64,000 bases of DNA from Notospermus geniculatus (taxonomy: Eukaryota; Nemertea; Pilidiophora; Heteronemertea; Lineidae): positions 393,101 to 457,100 of the forward strand of contig NMRB01000045.1 in assembly GCA_002633025.1 (NCBI GenBank), read 5' to 3'. Both the position numbers and the translations under genes were made by a program. Positions 53,005 through 63,287 of the stretch are shown in pieces (position 1 is the stretch's first letter; the number at the start of each line of letters is the position of its first letter). Below the pieces are notes generated by a model. That model did no database searches. It had not been told where the DNA came from and was given only the letters and a program-made list of their open reading frames with translations.

Positions 53005-53530
53005 CCACTGAAAAGCTCGTTCATGCTTTTGTAAGCTCGCGTCTTGACTACTGCAATAGTTTGCTATATGGATGTTATGGATATCAAATAAGGAAGCTGC
53101 AGCACATCCAAAATGCTTAGGGAACTCCACTGGTTACCAGTTGAAGCTCGTGTCCAGTTTAAAGTATTGTGTATCATTTTTAAGCTGATCCGCCACACGA
53201 GTTCTGCGCCGTCAATTGATTTCCATCGCTCAGCCAGTCAGGAATCTTAGGAGTGCTGATGGCGTCAAACTTTTATACCAACCAATTCGTCCGAAACCTT
53301 CAAGGGCATATGGTGACCGGGCTTTTAGTGTTTACGCACCATCGATATGGAATTCCCTGCCTGTTAACTTGAGGTCTGTCACGGTCTTTGATTCTTTTAA
53401 GGCTGCTCTTAAAACCTATCTTTTTAAAAAAATTTATCCTACCAATTAGCTGCAATGTAGTATGTACAGCGGTTTGAGATCTTTATGTAAATCGCTTTAT
53501 TAAAAATAAATTATTATTATTATTATTATT
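53005..53530 (+). pseudogene. 5'-truncated CR1/L2-like LINE fragment
   Basis: The translation shows the C-terminal end of a non-LTR reverse transcriptase: LVHAFVSSRLDYCNSLLYG, then after frame breaks RNLRSADGVKLLYQP, AYGDRAFSVYAPSIWNSLPV and FKAALKTYLF. A 3' tail follows, with GTAAATCGCTTTATT and (ATT)n. The copy has lost most of its length and has at least one frameshift and internal deletion. The tail matches that of the SINE at 22 kb. Confidence 0.85.
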
Positions 53531-53915
53531 AATATGTTTTATGAATATGACATTATGATAGGCACCCCATTAGTCGCCAAAATAGCCCCACCTCACCGTT
53601 TATATCACTTGGGGAGTTTTATGACCACGGGCTCTGGATATTGGAGGTATTACAGCGGAGGAGTTTTTTGACCACCCTATTTTGCAGACTTGCAAATTAT
53701 ATTCAGGAGATGCACACATGAATAGTCGTATTCGAAACTAACAAATGTTTTTTAGGGAAAAATCGTTCGGTCATTGTTTACATTAACAACAAATGACTTA
53801 CCGGTACAGATAAATGAGATTGCCATTGACAACACAGTTGAATTGAATGATTGGAATAATGTTCTGTGTTTCATTCAGGCTCTGGCAGAAGGATTACGAA
53901 CGAGCAACTTCAATA

Positions 53916-55500
53916 GGCCTTTTTACACGGTGCGGGTTCGTTCCGGATCGAGACTGGGTCGGTGAGGGTTCGGTTATTGTTCTCCGTGTAAAGGCGAAAC
54001 AACTGACCTCCACCTTCCTCGGGCCAGTTCAGTTCGCCGCGTGAGTATCGGGAAGGTGCAGGTCGGTGCAGGCAGGTACAGGCCCATTATTCGCTCGTGT
54101 AAAAGCGAACCGACCTCCACCGGCCTCGGGCGGGATTGACCGCACTACCTGAGTGACATTACTGGCCTACTTGCTGTAAGTTACCTGTGAAGTAATCACG
54201 CGCGAGATTTCTCGGGCACTGCTCATCCTGTTGGAAGCATAGTTCATCGATTTTTAGTGATTATTTCCGATATACATGTATTAGGAAGTTTAAGAAATCA
54301 AACGATAAACTTTAACTTGACGACAACGTTATTTTTTGTACCGATAATGCAATATACAGGGTGTCCCAAAAAACACTGACTAATTTTGACTTGACCTAAT
54401 TTTGTTGCTACTGAAGATTTTTCTTTGATATTTTGTCCAGATATTCCTCGGAACTAGAAATTTTAACCTTGTAATGTTTTTTCAGAAATACCCACTAGTT
54501 TAGAAATTATCTTACTAATTTTATGATGTACCATATTCAATCCATTCCCTTCCCCTCTGCTGGATAACAGCGGCAACACACACATTGGAATTGTCAACTA
54601 CTCTGTTGGTCATGTCAGCTGAAATTCGCCAAATTTCTCTCCGCAAGTTCTGCTGTTTAAGTCTTTCTTGTGTCTAAGGTTTGTCACTGTACACTCGATC
54701 CTCTCAGGTATTCCCAAAGGAAGTAATCTGGGGGGGGGGGATTAAAGTCTGGTGAGTAGGGGAGCCAAGGATTGTCCGTTCGATGGGATATCGCTCTGTC
54801 CCCAGGAAAGTACCGTTCCAGAAATTCCAGTCCTACATTAGCACACTGGGTAGGTGCCCATCTTGTTGTGGAATATGACTGTATTCATATCAACAGTTGC
54901 TTTCTCCTCAGGGCAGAGGTGATGAATCTTCTTCTTAGCATTTCAATGTACCCGTCAGAGTCGACAGTTACAGATTTGCCCTTCTTTGTCTTTAAAAGAG
55001 TATGGCCCTATTATGCCATTGCGTAGCACAGACACAGGCAGTAAGTTTCTCCACACTGAGAGGTTGCATATGCTATTTATCCTAGTAAGCCTCCCAACTA
55101 TGAAATCGACCACCAAGTAAAAATGGTGTCAGTTTCGGCTAGACGGGATAAATTTGGCATTCCTATCACAGACAAGAGCAGAGCGAGGCATGGATTGAAT
55201 ACATCATAAAGTTACTAAGATAATTTCTGAACTAGTGGGTTTTTCTGACAAAAAATTACACGAAAAAAATTTCTAGTTGAGAGGAATATCTTGATAAAAT
55301 ATCAAAGAAAAATCTTCAGTAGCAACAAAATGAGGTCAAATCAAAATCAGTCAGATACGTGCCATCTAGTGGCATGCATTCGAAGAACCGACCTCGATCT
55401 GGACCGGACGCCGCGTAAAAGCGACCAATCCATCCTGAAGTGAGCCAGCCCGAGGAGGGTGGAGGTAGGTTTCCTGGAAACCGCAGCGTGTAAAAACGGG
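53916..55500. mobile_element. TIR element GGCCTTTTTACACGGTGC, copy 2, interrupted
   Basis: The left half (53916-54140) aligns with the complement of the right half of 51854-52267, and 55355-55500 aligns with the complement of its left half. About 1.2 kb in between includes a mariner-like transposon. Confidence 0.7.
54357..55354 (-). pseudogene. Decayed mariner/Tc1-like transposon
   Basis: The left end CAGGGTGTCCCAAAA is typical of mariner-like elements. About 190 bp at the left recurs inverted at the right (for example TTGTTGCTACTGAAGATTTT), with the outermost 20 bp of the right end missing. On the minus strand, around 54700-54890, a DDE transposase remnant is readable: FQQDG, then NVGLEFLERYFPG, then PWLPYSPDFNP. 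It is broken by a poly-C run and stop codons. The element is dead. Confidence 0.75.
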
Positions 55501-55625
55501 AGCCACGGTGGTGTGGTTCGGGTCTCTGACTCGCGGTCAGAGGGTCCCTGGTTCGAGTCCCACTGGGCGTGAGACTTTGGGCAAGTCTCTCTGCCTTGGT
55601 CTCTCTCCACTCAGGACAGGTGTAC
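55500..55625 (+). mobile_element. tRNA-derived SINE, left part
   Basis: The tRNA-like head has an A-box region (GGTGTGGTTCGGGT) and a B box (GGTTCGAGTCCC), then GGGCAAGTCTCTCTGCC and GGACAGGTGTAC. The body resumes after an insertion at 56649. Confidence 0.7.
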
Positions 55626-56644
55626 AGCCTTGGAAATTAGTAAATGGACAGTGAAAATGTTGTTTTTCTCAGAACTGGTTGTTGATAATTGAATGCGGTT
55701 TTCTGCATATGATAGGCAAATTATCTGGCTATAAACGCATAGTGATGACCTTGAATCTGCTATCCTAGAAATTGCCGAAATTTGGCGATTTCCAAACTGA
55801 CCAAAACCAACTATTTTGTTTTTTGAAAAAAAACAAAATTTTTCACAGCAGACTTGTCCGCCACCCTCAAAAATGCTCCCTAGTTCAAGTTTCATCAAGA
55901 TGCGAAATCCCAAGACTGAGATAAACGCCTTCTTATCAAATATCGTCAGCTCAACTGGGCAATCAGTCTTGAGAAAGCCCCTAGGCATGAGACCTCTACT
56001 ACCCAAGTTGTTGATCAATACTCATGACATGGGCCTGGGTATTCCCTAGTTATTCTTGAAAGCTGTTATGAATCTTACGTAAGACTGAATAACTTTTGAA
56101 TGGTGTTGATTAGGAACTCCTTTGACTATTTCAATAAAGGTTTATTGAATACACAAAAGCCACTCACTGCAGGAATATGCATGAGCACTTTGGCCTATAC
56201 ACTTGACCAAGGTCCCGGAGACATGTCAGTATTCACTCTTCAGTGACTATTGTATTGATTGAGGGCAATGAATGGGCAGGGGCCATCTAAAATGCCATTG
56301 ACTTTGAGCTCATAGAAAAATGATATTTTCATCACAAATTCGGTTTAAATTAGCAAAAATACCAATTTTCTTGTAAAAACAATTGACAAATTTGTCATCT
56401 GTCAGTAAGAGCTATCCGCGGATGTAAAAATTTCTGAAAAAAACTTGAATGCAAAAATGTTGATTTTAGGTCACTTTGGAAATCGCCAAATTTGGGCAAT
56501 TTCTCTGACAGCCGATTCAAAGTCATCACTATGCGTTTATAGCCAGATAGTTGCCTATCATATGCAGCAAACCGCATTCCATTATCATCAACCAGTTCTG
56601 AGAACAACAACATTTTCACTGTCCATTTACTAATTTCCAAGGCT
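55626..56644. mobile_element. Fold-back element inside a SINE
   Basis: The ends are AGCCTTGGAAATTAGTAAAT and its complement, with inverted arms of about 180 bp. GTAC flanks both sides (55622-55625 and 56645-56648), a likely 4-bp target duplication. The minus-strand frame at 55611-56018 lies in it and has no recognised domain. Confidence 0.75.
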
Positions 56645-56648
56645 GTAC

Positions 56649-56790
56649 ATGTATAAATGGGTACCGGTCGGAAATGTCAGATTGTAGCGCTGAATGAGCC
56701 GCTCATCTGAGTTCTACTGGAAGGCTTCAGTATAGACCTGGGGTAAAGTGTAGTGTCGGATGGCACCCCTACCGTATCGGACTATGAACC
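56649..56790 (+). mobile_element. SINE, right part
   Basis: ATGTATAAATGGGTACCGGTCGG is the kind of body sequence expected after GGTGTAC in this SINE type. The 3' end is not clear. Confidence 0.5.
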
Positions 56791-56999
56791 CAAACTTCTA
56801 ACTTTTGTGCATGAAAAAGGGCGAATAAGTCAACGGTAATCGGATGTCCCTTTCCCCAATATTCTGTGGCGCACGGCCGATTTGCATAAAGTCTCTTTCT
56901 TCCACAAGGTACAGATTATTGTAGAGTAAGGGTAATATTCCATTTGACCATGTTTCGCTGATCTTGACAAGATATAGTTCTGGAACTTGCAATCACTCC

Positions 57000-57365
57000 A
57001 AAGGAGATTGGATGTATTTCTTCAGCGTAAAAACTAATAAGCTCGAAAAACCCATGGGAATGGGTTCATTCATTGTCCCCTGATTGGACCCGTTTGCCAT
57101 GGGTTTCTTTAAATGGGTACAAGAAAATGGGTTCATAGTACCCAGAATATTGTCCTTTGGGTATGAAATGAGTAGGTCCTTAGGCTGCACTAACCCATAA
57201 TGGCCGGTTCCATAGGTCACTTTTGCCCATCTACGATTGCTACCCATGGGGTATTGGCACCCATGAGCAGCTTTCGGTCCAACTGACCTACTTCTAGGTT
57301 AAATACGATACCCAGTTGGGTCATCTGAACCCATGGGGAAATCAGTATTTGTACCCATGGGACCG
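57000..57365. repeat. Cluster of ACCCATGGG palindromes
   Basis: ACCCATGGG or one-base variants (CCCATGGG, ACCCATAATG, AATGGGT) occur more than ten times over 365 bp in both orientations. The arms of the first and last (CCCATGGGAATGGG, GGGTACAAATACTG) suggest a fold-back element similar in design to the one at 2.8-3.5 kb. Confidence 0.5.
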
Positions 57366-58600
57366 GACAATTTTTTACAGTGTAAGATCACTGACGTCAT
57401 TCAGTTCTGAAGTAAGAACAAAGAGGCACCGATGGACTCGCCCATTATAACCATAGTGGTGTTTGCGATTTTCGCGGGCGGGCGTCACAATAGGAATGCA
57501 TCCGCCGCCCAAATAATGGTTTTCATCATGGGTTCCGGACGACCTCGTACATGCAGTACCGGTATGTTGTTTTTCGACATTTCGCTGGGAGATCCTTAAA
57601 ATCAAGCTAGTGGCTACCCTGGATTTTTCTGCGAACACACCCTCTCAATAACGGACTAGTCCACGTCAGCACTGCCGCTTAAGATTTTCAAGAAAATATG
57701 ACAGGCGAATGACCCCATCTTATCAAAATGAATGTTTTACTGATGTTTGGAGAAGTATCGAAGACACGCTTCTGGTCGAACAGATTCCAGCCCACATGAA
57801 TTATTTTTCATGGGGAATCCCCAGATGCTCTGTTGTTTTTTGACGGAATACCCGTTTTTTCAACTTAAAATGCCACTGAACAGGGTTTCAAATCAAGGGA
57901 GATGGCGGCGGAGGATAAAATCAGAAAATAGAATCTTCTCAGCTGGTGTGTAGATACCCTCTATGCCAAATTGTGACCATGATATGCTACCCTGCAACAT
58001 TTCAACTTAACATTTTTTTCATTCGTTCCGTTCCTCCGGTAGGCCTACATCACACAGGTGAGCATATCACACAGGTGAGCATATGGTCCGTGGACCATTT
58101 CAATAATAGATAGAATCGTCCTATAAACTACATATCACAGAAAACTTGGAAGTCCCGTAATTTGTTTGAAAAAATAACCGAGCTGTCACTGTTAGAAATA
58201 ACAGGATTTCACAGAAAATTCCTGCAGCAGAGCCTCAGGGACTGGATCTGTTAAATTAAAGACTTAAAGCCACACTGTATTGAATTCAGAAATTGCTTAC
58301 GTCCTCCGACGTTAGTGTAGTGTAAAATGCACTATACTCTATCTGAATGCATTAGAGCTCTGCCTGCAGTTTTTTCATTGTGTGCTGAAAACTAGGTCTC
58401 GATTCTTTGAAGTAAGTATCAGGGAAGCATTTTGGGGACCTTCACGAGGCTATGAGACCTCTGCCTGCGCAGTCCACACACTTTGAAAATGTCGTAAAAT
58501 TCAAAACTGTGAGCCTTTAAAGAAATGTTAACATAGATTTGAGTGGAGGCTGACCAAATTATATTTTCATACTGCTCTCAGAAAGTCAACTTGACTCCAA
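57366..58600. other. Unassigned; one repeat tail
   Basis: 58040-58105 carries CACACAGGTGAGCATATGGTCCGTGGACCATTT, the tail of the GTCCGTCGTC repeat. The rest shows no gene. The G/C-rich stretch at 57400-57560 has a minus-strand frame without a recognised domain. Confidence 0.4.
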
Positions 58601-58999
58601 CCAATACAGGTAAACATGAATCATACCAATGTAAATTTACAGAAAGTTCTGGGGACTCTGCTGGAGGCAATTCCTGTAAAAAAATTAATACAGTGTAGTT
58701 GTTCAGTTAGGTATTGTGAAATTGTGAAATGCATGACTGAAAATGTATGCCATAATCTGAAGTGTCCTTTGCATCATTATTCAGCCAGGGCTGTATTATG
58801 GAACTTGCTCATGGAATAATAACGGAATAATAACGGTAAGTGTCGTCACGATGTCGTTTCGTTTTCAACGGATCCGAAATCACACGGGATACCCATCACT
58901 TCCGAACGACCGGCCGCAAAATAAGCGTCTTCAACGAGCACTCGGAGGTGGGCACTTCGGAGGAGTGCGGGCAGGCCGACTGGAGTAGATTCCCGTCGG

Positions 59000-59215
59000 C
59001 GGATCGAGAAATCACTCTCAGCGACCAACTGCACTAAACTGAAGTGGAGCTTAGGACAATTTAGAAATTTTGTCGTCCGTCAGAAGGACGAGACGACCGG
59101 AGAGAGTAAACCAAGCGGTTGCTTGTTTTGCAAATAGGCACTCTCAGCCACCAACTGCACTGAACTGAAGTTGAGCTTAGGACAGCTTAGAAATTTTGCT
59201 TGTTTTGCAAATAGG
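59000..59215. repeat. Direct duplication, about 75 bp
   Basis: ACTCTCAGC(G/C)ACCAACTGCACT to TTAGAAATTTTG occurs at about 59013-59075 and 59140-59200. TTGCTTGTTTTGCAAATAGGCAC is also duplicated. Confidence 0.65.
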
Positions 59216-59682
59216 CACCTTTCTGAAGTCAGCCATTTCGGCGCTGAGGGTAAAAACAAACGGGAAAATGCATTAAGTTTTGCCACAAATTGCATAAATA
59301 ACTGTGCCGAAAACGCTTGAAATTTGACAGACATGTGGTGATGGCCAATCTATCGAGAACTGTGAGAAAAAACATCGGGTGACATCGATAAATTTTTCGA
59401 GAAATTAGTGATTTTCTACACCTGAACAGTAGCTGGATTAGACACCTTAAACCTCTTATTGTTCAGTTGAAGAAAAAAATACAGAAATCTTCAAACATTG
59501 ATCGACGACATCGAATTTTTTATGCATTTCTCAATGAACTGGCCTTCCTAACATGTCTGCCAAATTTCAAGCGTTACTGACAGTTATTTCTGCAATTTCT
59601 GGCAAAACTTAACCTGCTTAATTCATTGCGCATTTGTTTTTACCGTCAGCGCCGAAATGCCCGACTTTCGAAAGGTGTCTAT
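59216..59682. mobile_element. Fold-back MITE
   Basis: CACCTTTCTGAAGTC...CATTTCGGCGCTGA on the left and its complement on the right form arms of about 110 bp. They include CTTGAAATTTGACAGACATG and CATGTCTGCCAAATTTCAAG. Confidence 0.75.
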
Positions 59683-59779
59683 ATGGCACATATTGAATTT
59701 TTGGAAGGACTGCAAACATGCTGGGTTCAAATATCGGAAGCAGAATCGTTGCAGAGTACTTCAAAAAAGTTGTATTCAG

Positions 59780-59987
59780 TTGGAGTATTCTAAAACCAGA
59801 TTCCGTGCACGAGGGAACACGTTCGTCCCTGATATGTGCCGCCAAGTGTTTGCACGAGGACTGTTCAACGGTCAACTTTTTCCACGATGACACAGTATTT
59901 GTTTGTCAACTGAATAAAAAGAAAGGGACGTGTATGGAGAAAGAGGAGGCATGTGAATACCCGGGAGCTCGGATGTATCAGAAGTTG
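59780..59987 (+). CDS. PAN/apple-domain-like exon
   Basis: There is an acceptor TATTCAG at 59773-59779 and a donor GTGAGT at 59988, with 69 full codons between them. The residues show the cysteine spacing of PAN/apple modules: SLICAAKCLHEDCSTVNFFH, then VFVCQLNKKKGTC and EEACEYPG. Such modules are extracellular and bind protein or carbohydrate, usually in multi-domain secreted or receptor proteins. The neighbouring exons are not visible, so the gene model is incomplete. An alternative is a first exon with the ATG at 59718. Confidence 0.5.
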
Positions 59988-60224
59988 GTGAGTATATGAC
60001 GGTTTGTTGGCAGTGATGAGGTCCGATATCAGAGCCACTCCGCCGGTGAAGAGGTCAATGGCCAATTACTTTGCAACGGACGTCAATAGTGTCAAGGTAG
60101 TTAAGAGGTGAAGCTATCATTAAAGCTGACGTCTCCGAACAAAAAGCCCCCTTGCGACGAGCAAGAGAATTGCAAACGCCCTGCAGACACCTCAAACGAA
60201 GGCTCAGAACATGATATACCCCAC

Positions 60225-60380
60225 GACGTCAGGAGGGCGCCACCTTATTTGTCTTCGAGCTGTCGAGGTGTCAACATCCTCTGGTGACCCTCTTTTTGAC
60301 CCCCGCTGGGAATCGAACCCGCGCCCTGTTATCTTTGTTCCACCGTCTTCCCCATTCGGCCACCGAACCTGTCGGAAGAC
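60225..60380 (-). mobile_element. tRNA-derived SINE head, minus strand
   Basis: On the minus strand, GGTTCGGTGGCCGAATGGGG (A-box region) is followed by GCGGGTTCGATTCCCAGC (perfect B box). A tRNA-unrelated sequence follows. The acceptor stem does not pair, so this is not a tRNA gene. Confidence 0.6.
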
Positions 60381-60464
60381 TACTCAGTTTTCTCTTATTC
60401 GTACTATTATTACGTAAGTTGTAGGCCTACGTCTATGACAAACACAAACCATGTCTCTGTCAGC

Positions 60465-60540
60465 TGGCTCGTTGGCGAAGTGGATAGAGTGGCGGATTAC
60501 ATATCAGAAGATCGACGGTTCGAATCCCGTCTAAATGACA
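60465..60540 (+). mobile_element. tRNA-like SINE head
   Basis: TTGGCGAAGTGGATAGAGTGG resembles an A box and GACGGTTCGAATCCCGTC a T arm with B box. The acceptor stem fails to pair. The sequence just after it (AAGACGGACGA) is repeated at 63295 upstream of the pseudogene copy. Confidence 0.5.
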
Positions 60541-60614
60541 ATTTTACCAGTGGTTATTTCTAAGACGGACGAAAAAAAAATCGCTGAGACTGATATGTTT
60601 TTTAATTCATCAAG

Positions 60615-61694
60615 ATGGAATTAGGAGAATACACTATCCACAGGAGGTTACCGTTTATACCGCCAGTGGAAGGCGAACAATCTCACATGATTCGACCACA
60701 TCTCCACCCAACGAAATCTCTAGTTATAGTTTTTATGCCACTTGGTGGGGCAAGGCATAGGCAAGTATCGTATTTTATCGACGCAAGCAGTTCAAGTTGT
60801 CGACTCGCATACAATGTCACATTTTACAAATATACGAACTACAGGTCAATTTCAACTACATACAGACTAAATTACACAATATTCTCAGCATTTAATGGCA
60901 GAACTGGACAAAAGGGCAAATCACATATGCAGCCTTCGATGAGTTTATATGATTTTAGAAGTGGGAAATACGCTGGTCGAATAAACTTGAAAACCAGGAG
61001 GGAATGTTTAGAATGGAATCGCCGCGAAGACATGGTCCAGGTGTATAATTTTTGGGCGATTCAGGATAACATGGAAGGGATCTCTGTAGTGTGTTTCCTA
61101 CACGATAGATTAATAGTGATAGCTTACAGTTTCATCTTAGAATCTGCGAAAAATGGCTTTGTTTTACATTTATCACAAAATGCCATGGCAAAAACGCCGC
61201 AACTACCTGTTATCGTCAACGAAATCGCACTATTTTTTCTTGCACTTGACGTATCATTGTTTATTACATCGACGAAATATGATCACAGCAAGTTCGTCGC
61301 GAGGGCATTCACCTTACATTTATCAAAATCTGCTGATGCTAGGTTGCACTCCACGAACACCATTAAAATCCCCCGTGCGCATCTCGTTTTTGGCAAAAGT
61401 TATTCAACCAGAACCTATATGTACCATTTTAATGCGTTTCCATACACAAAACTTAGTCTCATTGAAATAATCGAATGTGGCGGTGAAAAAGGTCAGATCA
61501 GGCTCGCTCATGTGGTAGTACGATGGTTCGTACGTGGGAAGTTTTACATACGTTACTTGGTTGACTCTCGTCGTGATTCCAAAAAGTTTTTCATGACAAT
61601 CGATAAATCCAGGTCGTTATTCATCATTGCAAGTCGGCAGATTGGTTCAAAATGGATGATTTCTGCTGTTGATATTCTAGAACCTGCTCGCTAA
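60615..61694 (+). CDS. Unrecognised single-exon ORF, family copy 1 (359 aa)
   Basis: ATG at 60615 opens 359 codons to TAA. No domain is recognised. The sequence has many short beta-strand-like segments (SYFIDASSSSCRLAYNVTFY, SMSLYDFRSGKYAGRINL, ISVVCFLHDRLIVIAYSFI, GKFYIRYLVDSRRDSKKFF). That suggests a beta-rich, possibly repeated fold. There is no signal peptide or obvious membrane helix. It ends SAVDILEPAR, similar to the SVDIFQ near the end of the 62.2-kb ORF. Length without stops and the decaying duplicate at 63.3 kb support a real gene. Function is unknown. It could be one exon of a larger gene. Confidence 0.6.
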   Translation: MELGEYTIHRRLPFIPPVEGEQSHMIRPHLHPTKSLVIVFMPLGGARHRQVSYFIDASSSSCRLAYNVTFYKYTNYRSISTTYRLNYTIFSAFNGRTGQKGKSHMQPSMSLYDFRSGKYAGRINLKTRRECLEWNRREDMVQVYNFWAIQDNMEGISVVCFLHDRLIVIAYSFILESAKNGFVLHLSQNAMAKTPQLPVIVNEIALFFLALDVSLFITSTKYDHSKFVARAFTLHLSKSADARLHSTNTIKIPRAHLVFGKSYSTRTYMYHFNAFPYTKLSLIEIIECGGEKGQIRLAHVVVRWFVRGKFYIRYLVDSRRDSKKFFMTIDKSRSLFIIASRQIGSKWMISAVDILEPAR

Positions 61695-61854
61695 TAGGCC
61701 TACTTGTCCATTTTCTTGTCTTCGGCTCGCTTTCGGGAGAGACGTACGTATGTACATGTCAGAAATGTAAAGTCAGAAATCTTGTTCACTACAACTGGGC
61801 ATCAATGTTTTTGCACAGGATTCACTTCTTCATTGCGTAATCTGTCGTTGAAAA

Positions 61855-62148
61855 GGGAGTAAGAAATAAGGGAGTAAGAAATAAAAGTGGAAAATAAGAA
61901 GTGGAAAATTTTGCACTTTTTTTGCAAATTTCTCAATGTCTCAAATTGGGGTGAATTTTTTTTCCATTTTGAGAAATATCGCCCGAAAAATCAGAAAAAA
62001 TGTCATGTCATTTCAAGAAAATTTCTCATGTCATGTCAAATTTCTCAAAATTTGAAAATATCCTATCTCAATTTGAAAAATTGAAGAATTCGCCAAAAGA
62101 GCCAAACTTTCCCACGCCTTATTTTCCACTTTTCTTTCTTACTCCCTT
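61855..62148. mobile_element. A/T-rich fold-back MITE between the two ORFs
   Basis: GGGAGTAAGAAA and AAGTGGAAAATAAG on the left match CTTATTTTCCACTT and TTTCTTACTCCC on the right. GGGAGTAAGAAATA is duplicated at the left end. The interior repeats TTTCTCAAAATTTGAAAAAT-like words. Confidence 0.75.
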
Positions 62149-62158
62149 CGCATTGTAG

Positions 62159-63118
62159 GAATTCAATCTAATTCTGTACCGATTAAAAACTCGTGCACCT
62201 TTTGTGCCTCCACTGAGTCTTTCGGGGCTGTCCTCGTGGTTTTTTAACTACGCAACTGGATATGTTGGTGCCGTTGAAACGCCCGAAGTGGTTCCAGTTC
62301 TCAGGCTGTCTGTTTACCATTTAGCCAAGAGAAAGTTCATCCTCAATGAGAGATACACGGTTCCGTATATGAGTGGACTGATTAGATACGCATGTTATGG
62401 AAAATATCTCGTCCTAAAAGTCAAGAAAGGAGATGGTTCGTTGGCCAATTATCTATACGATGTACGGAATGGAACCTTTCAGGGGATCCTTTTCATACCT
62501 GATAAAAATGTATGTTCGAAAACTTCCGATTATTATATGTCTTTTTGGTTTGATTTGACGATCGTTATTTGGTGCCGCGTAAAAGGTATTATTAAAGCAA
62601 CAATTTATGCTATAACAACGATGGCTGAATCGATTATACTTGACAACCGTGGAGCTCTATCTTTCGCCACCACTGTAATTTTATTTTGCCGTGACGTCAT
62701 TGTTACACACAAAAGAATAAAGGACATGCTTCTAATAACCACGTATGGTCCGGAGAGAAAATACCAGCCCGTCACACACAAAATACACCTTTATTGGCTA
62801 CCTGGCAGAAGAGTACTTTTTTACTCCCTTGATTGGTTGGATATGTGTCTCTTTTGCTTGATTGGCTTTCCAGGTCCCAAGGCCGTTTTGTTTCGAAGAA
62901 ATCCTGATCCTTTGCATGGTCTTGTCATATTTCCACCTGGAAGGGAGTCACTCGATGAAATTCGTATAATATTTCCGCGTATCAGCGAAACAAATTATAA
63001 ATATTTCAGGTTCAACCAGCTGAACGGGGCACTTTTTCACTTCATACGACAGAAAGACACGAAAGGAACCTTACTGAAATCAGTTGACATATTTCAGGGG
63101 GCCACTAAACGTGTTTAA
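62159..63118 (+). CDS. Unrecognised ORF, probable distant paralogue of 60615
   Basis: The frame is open from a TAG at 62156-62158 to TAA at 63116-63118, 319 residues. No ATG occurs before residue 70 or so, and the first candidate codon at 62204 is GTG. CATTGTAG just upstream could be a splice acceptor following a pyrimidine-rich stretch. The segment may therefore be a terminal exon, or a gene that lost its start. Like the 60.6-kb ORF it is beta-rich, with LYDVRNGTFQGIL matching the pattern LYDFRSGKYAGRI and a terminal KSVDIFQ. Paralogy is weak and by eye. Confidence 0.5.
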   Translation, partial: EFNLILYRLKTRAPFVPPLSLSGLSSWFFNYATGYVGAVETPEVVPVLRLSVYHLAKRKFILNERYTVPYMSGLIRYACYGKYLVLKVKKGDGSLANYLYDVRNGTFQGILFIPDKNVCSKTSDYYMSFWFDLTIVIWCRVKGIIKATIYAITTMAESIILDNRGALSFATTVILFCRDVIVTHKRIKDMLLITTYGPERKYQPVTHKIHLYWLPGRRVLFYSLDWLDMCLFCLIGFPGPKAVLFRRNPDPLHGLVIFPPGRESLDEIRIIFPRISETNYKYFRFNQLNGALFHFIRQKDTKGTLLKSVDIFQGATKRV

Positions 63119-63209
63119 CTCTACTTGGAGAGGATAAACAACTACGACAGGTGAAAACACCGCCAGTTGGCGACGTATACCTCATGGGTAAAATCAATGA
63201 TGGAATACC

Positions 63210-63285
63210 TACAAGTAAAGCCGGTGACACACTGGCGCGTACGCTGCGCGTCCTGCGGGCGTTCTGCCAATCAGGTTTCGGTCCG
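63210..63285. repeat. Single arm of a MITE
   Basis: GCCGGTGACACACTGGCGCGTA and following sequence match the left arm of the palindrome at 23413-23560. The other arm is missing. Confidence 0.6.
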
Positions 63286-63287
63286 TG

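Noticed and set aside
55611-56018. 135-residue minus-strand frame
   Set aside because: It falls inside the fold-back element 55626-56644, and the inverted arm gives a similar short frame at 56395-56640.
58840-59037. Overlapping 62-65 residue frames on both strands
   Set aside because: The G/C-rich stretch keeps both frames open. No domain, and part of it is duplicated non-coding sequence.
60465-60540. Functional tRNA gene
   Set aside because: A and B boxes are present but the acceptor stem does not pair and the T loop is one base long. A SINE head or tRNA relic is more likely. The same applies to 21998, 55500 and 60225-60380.
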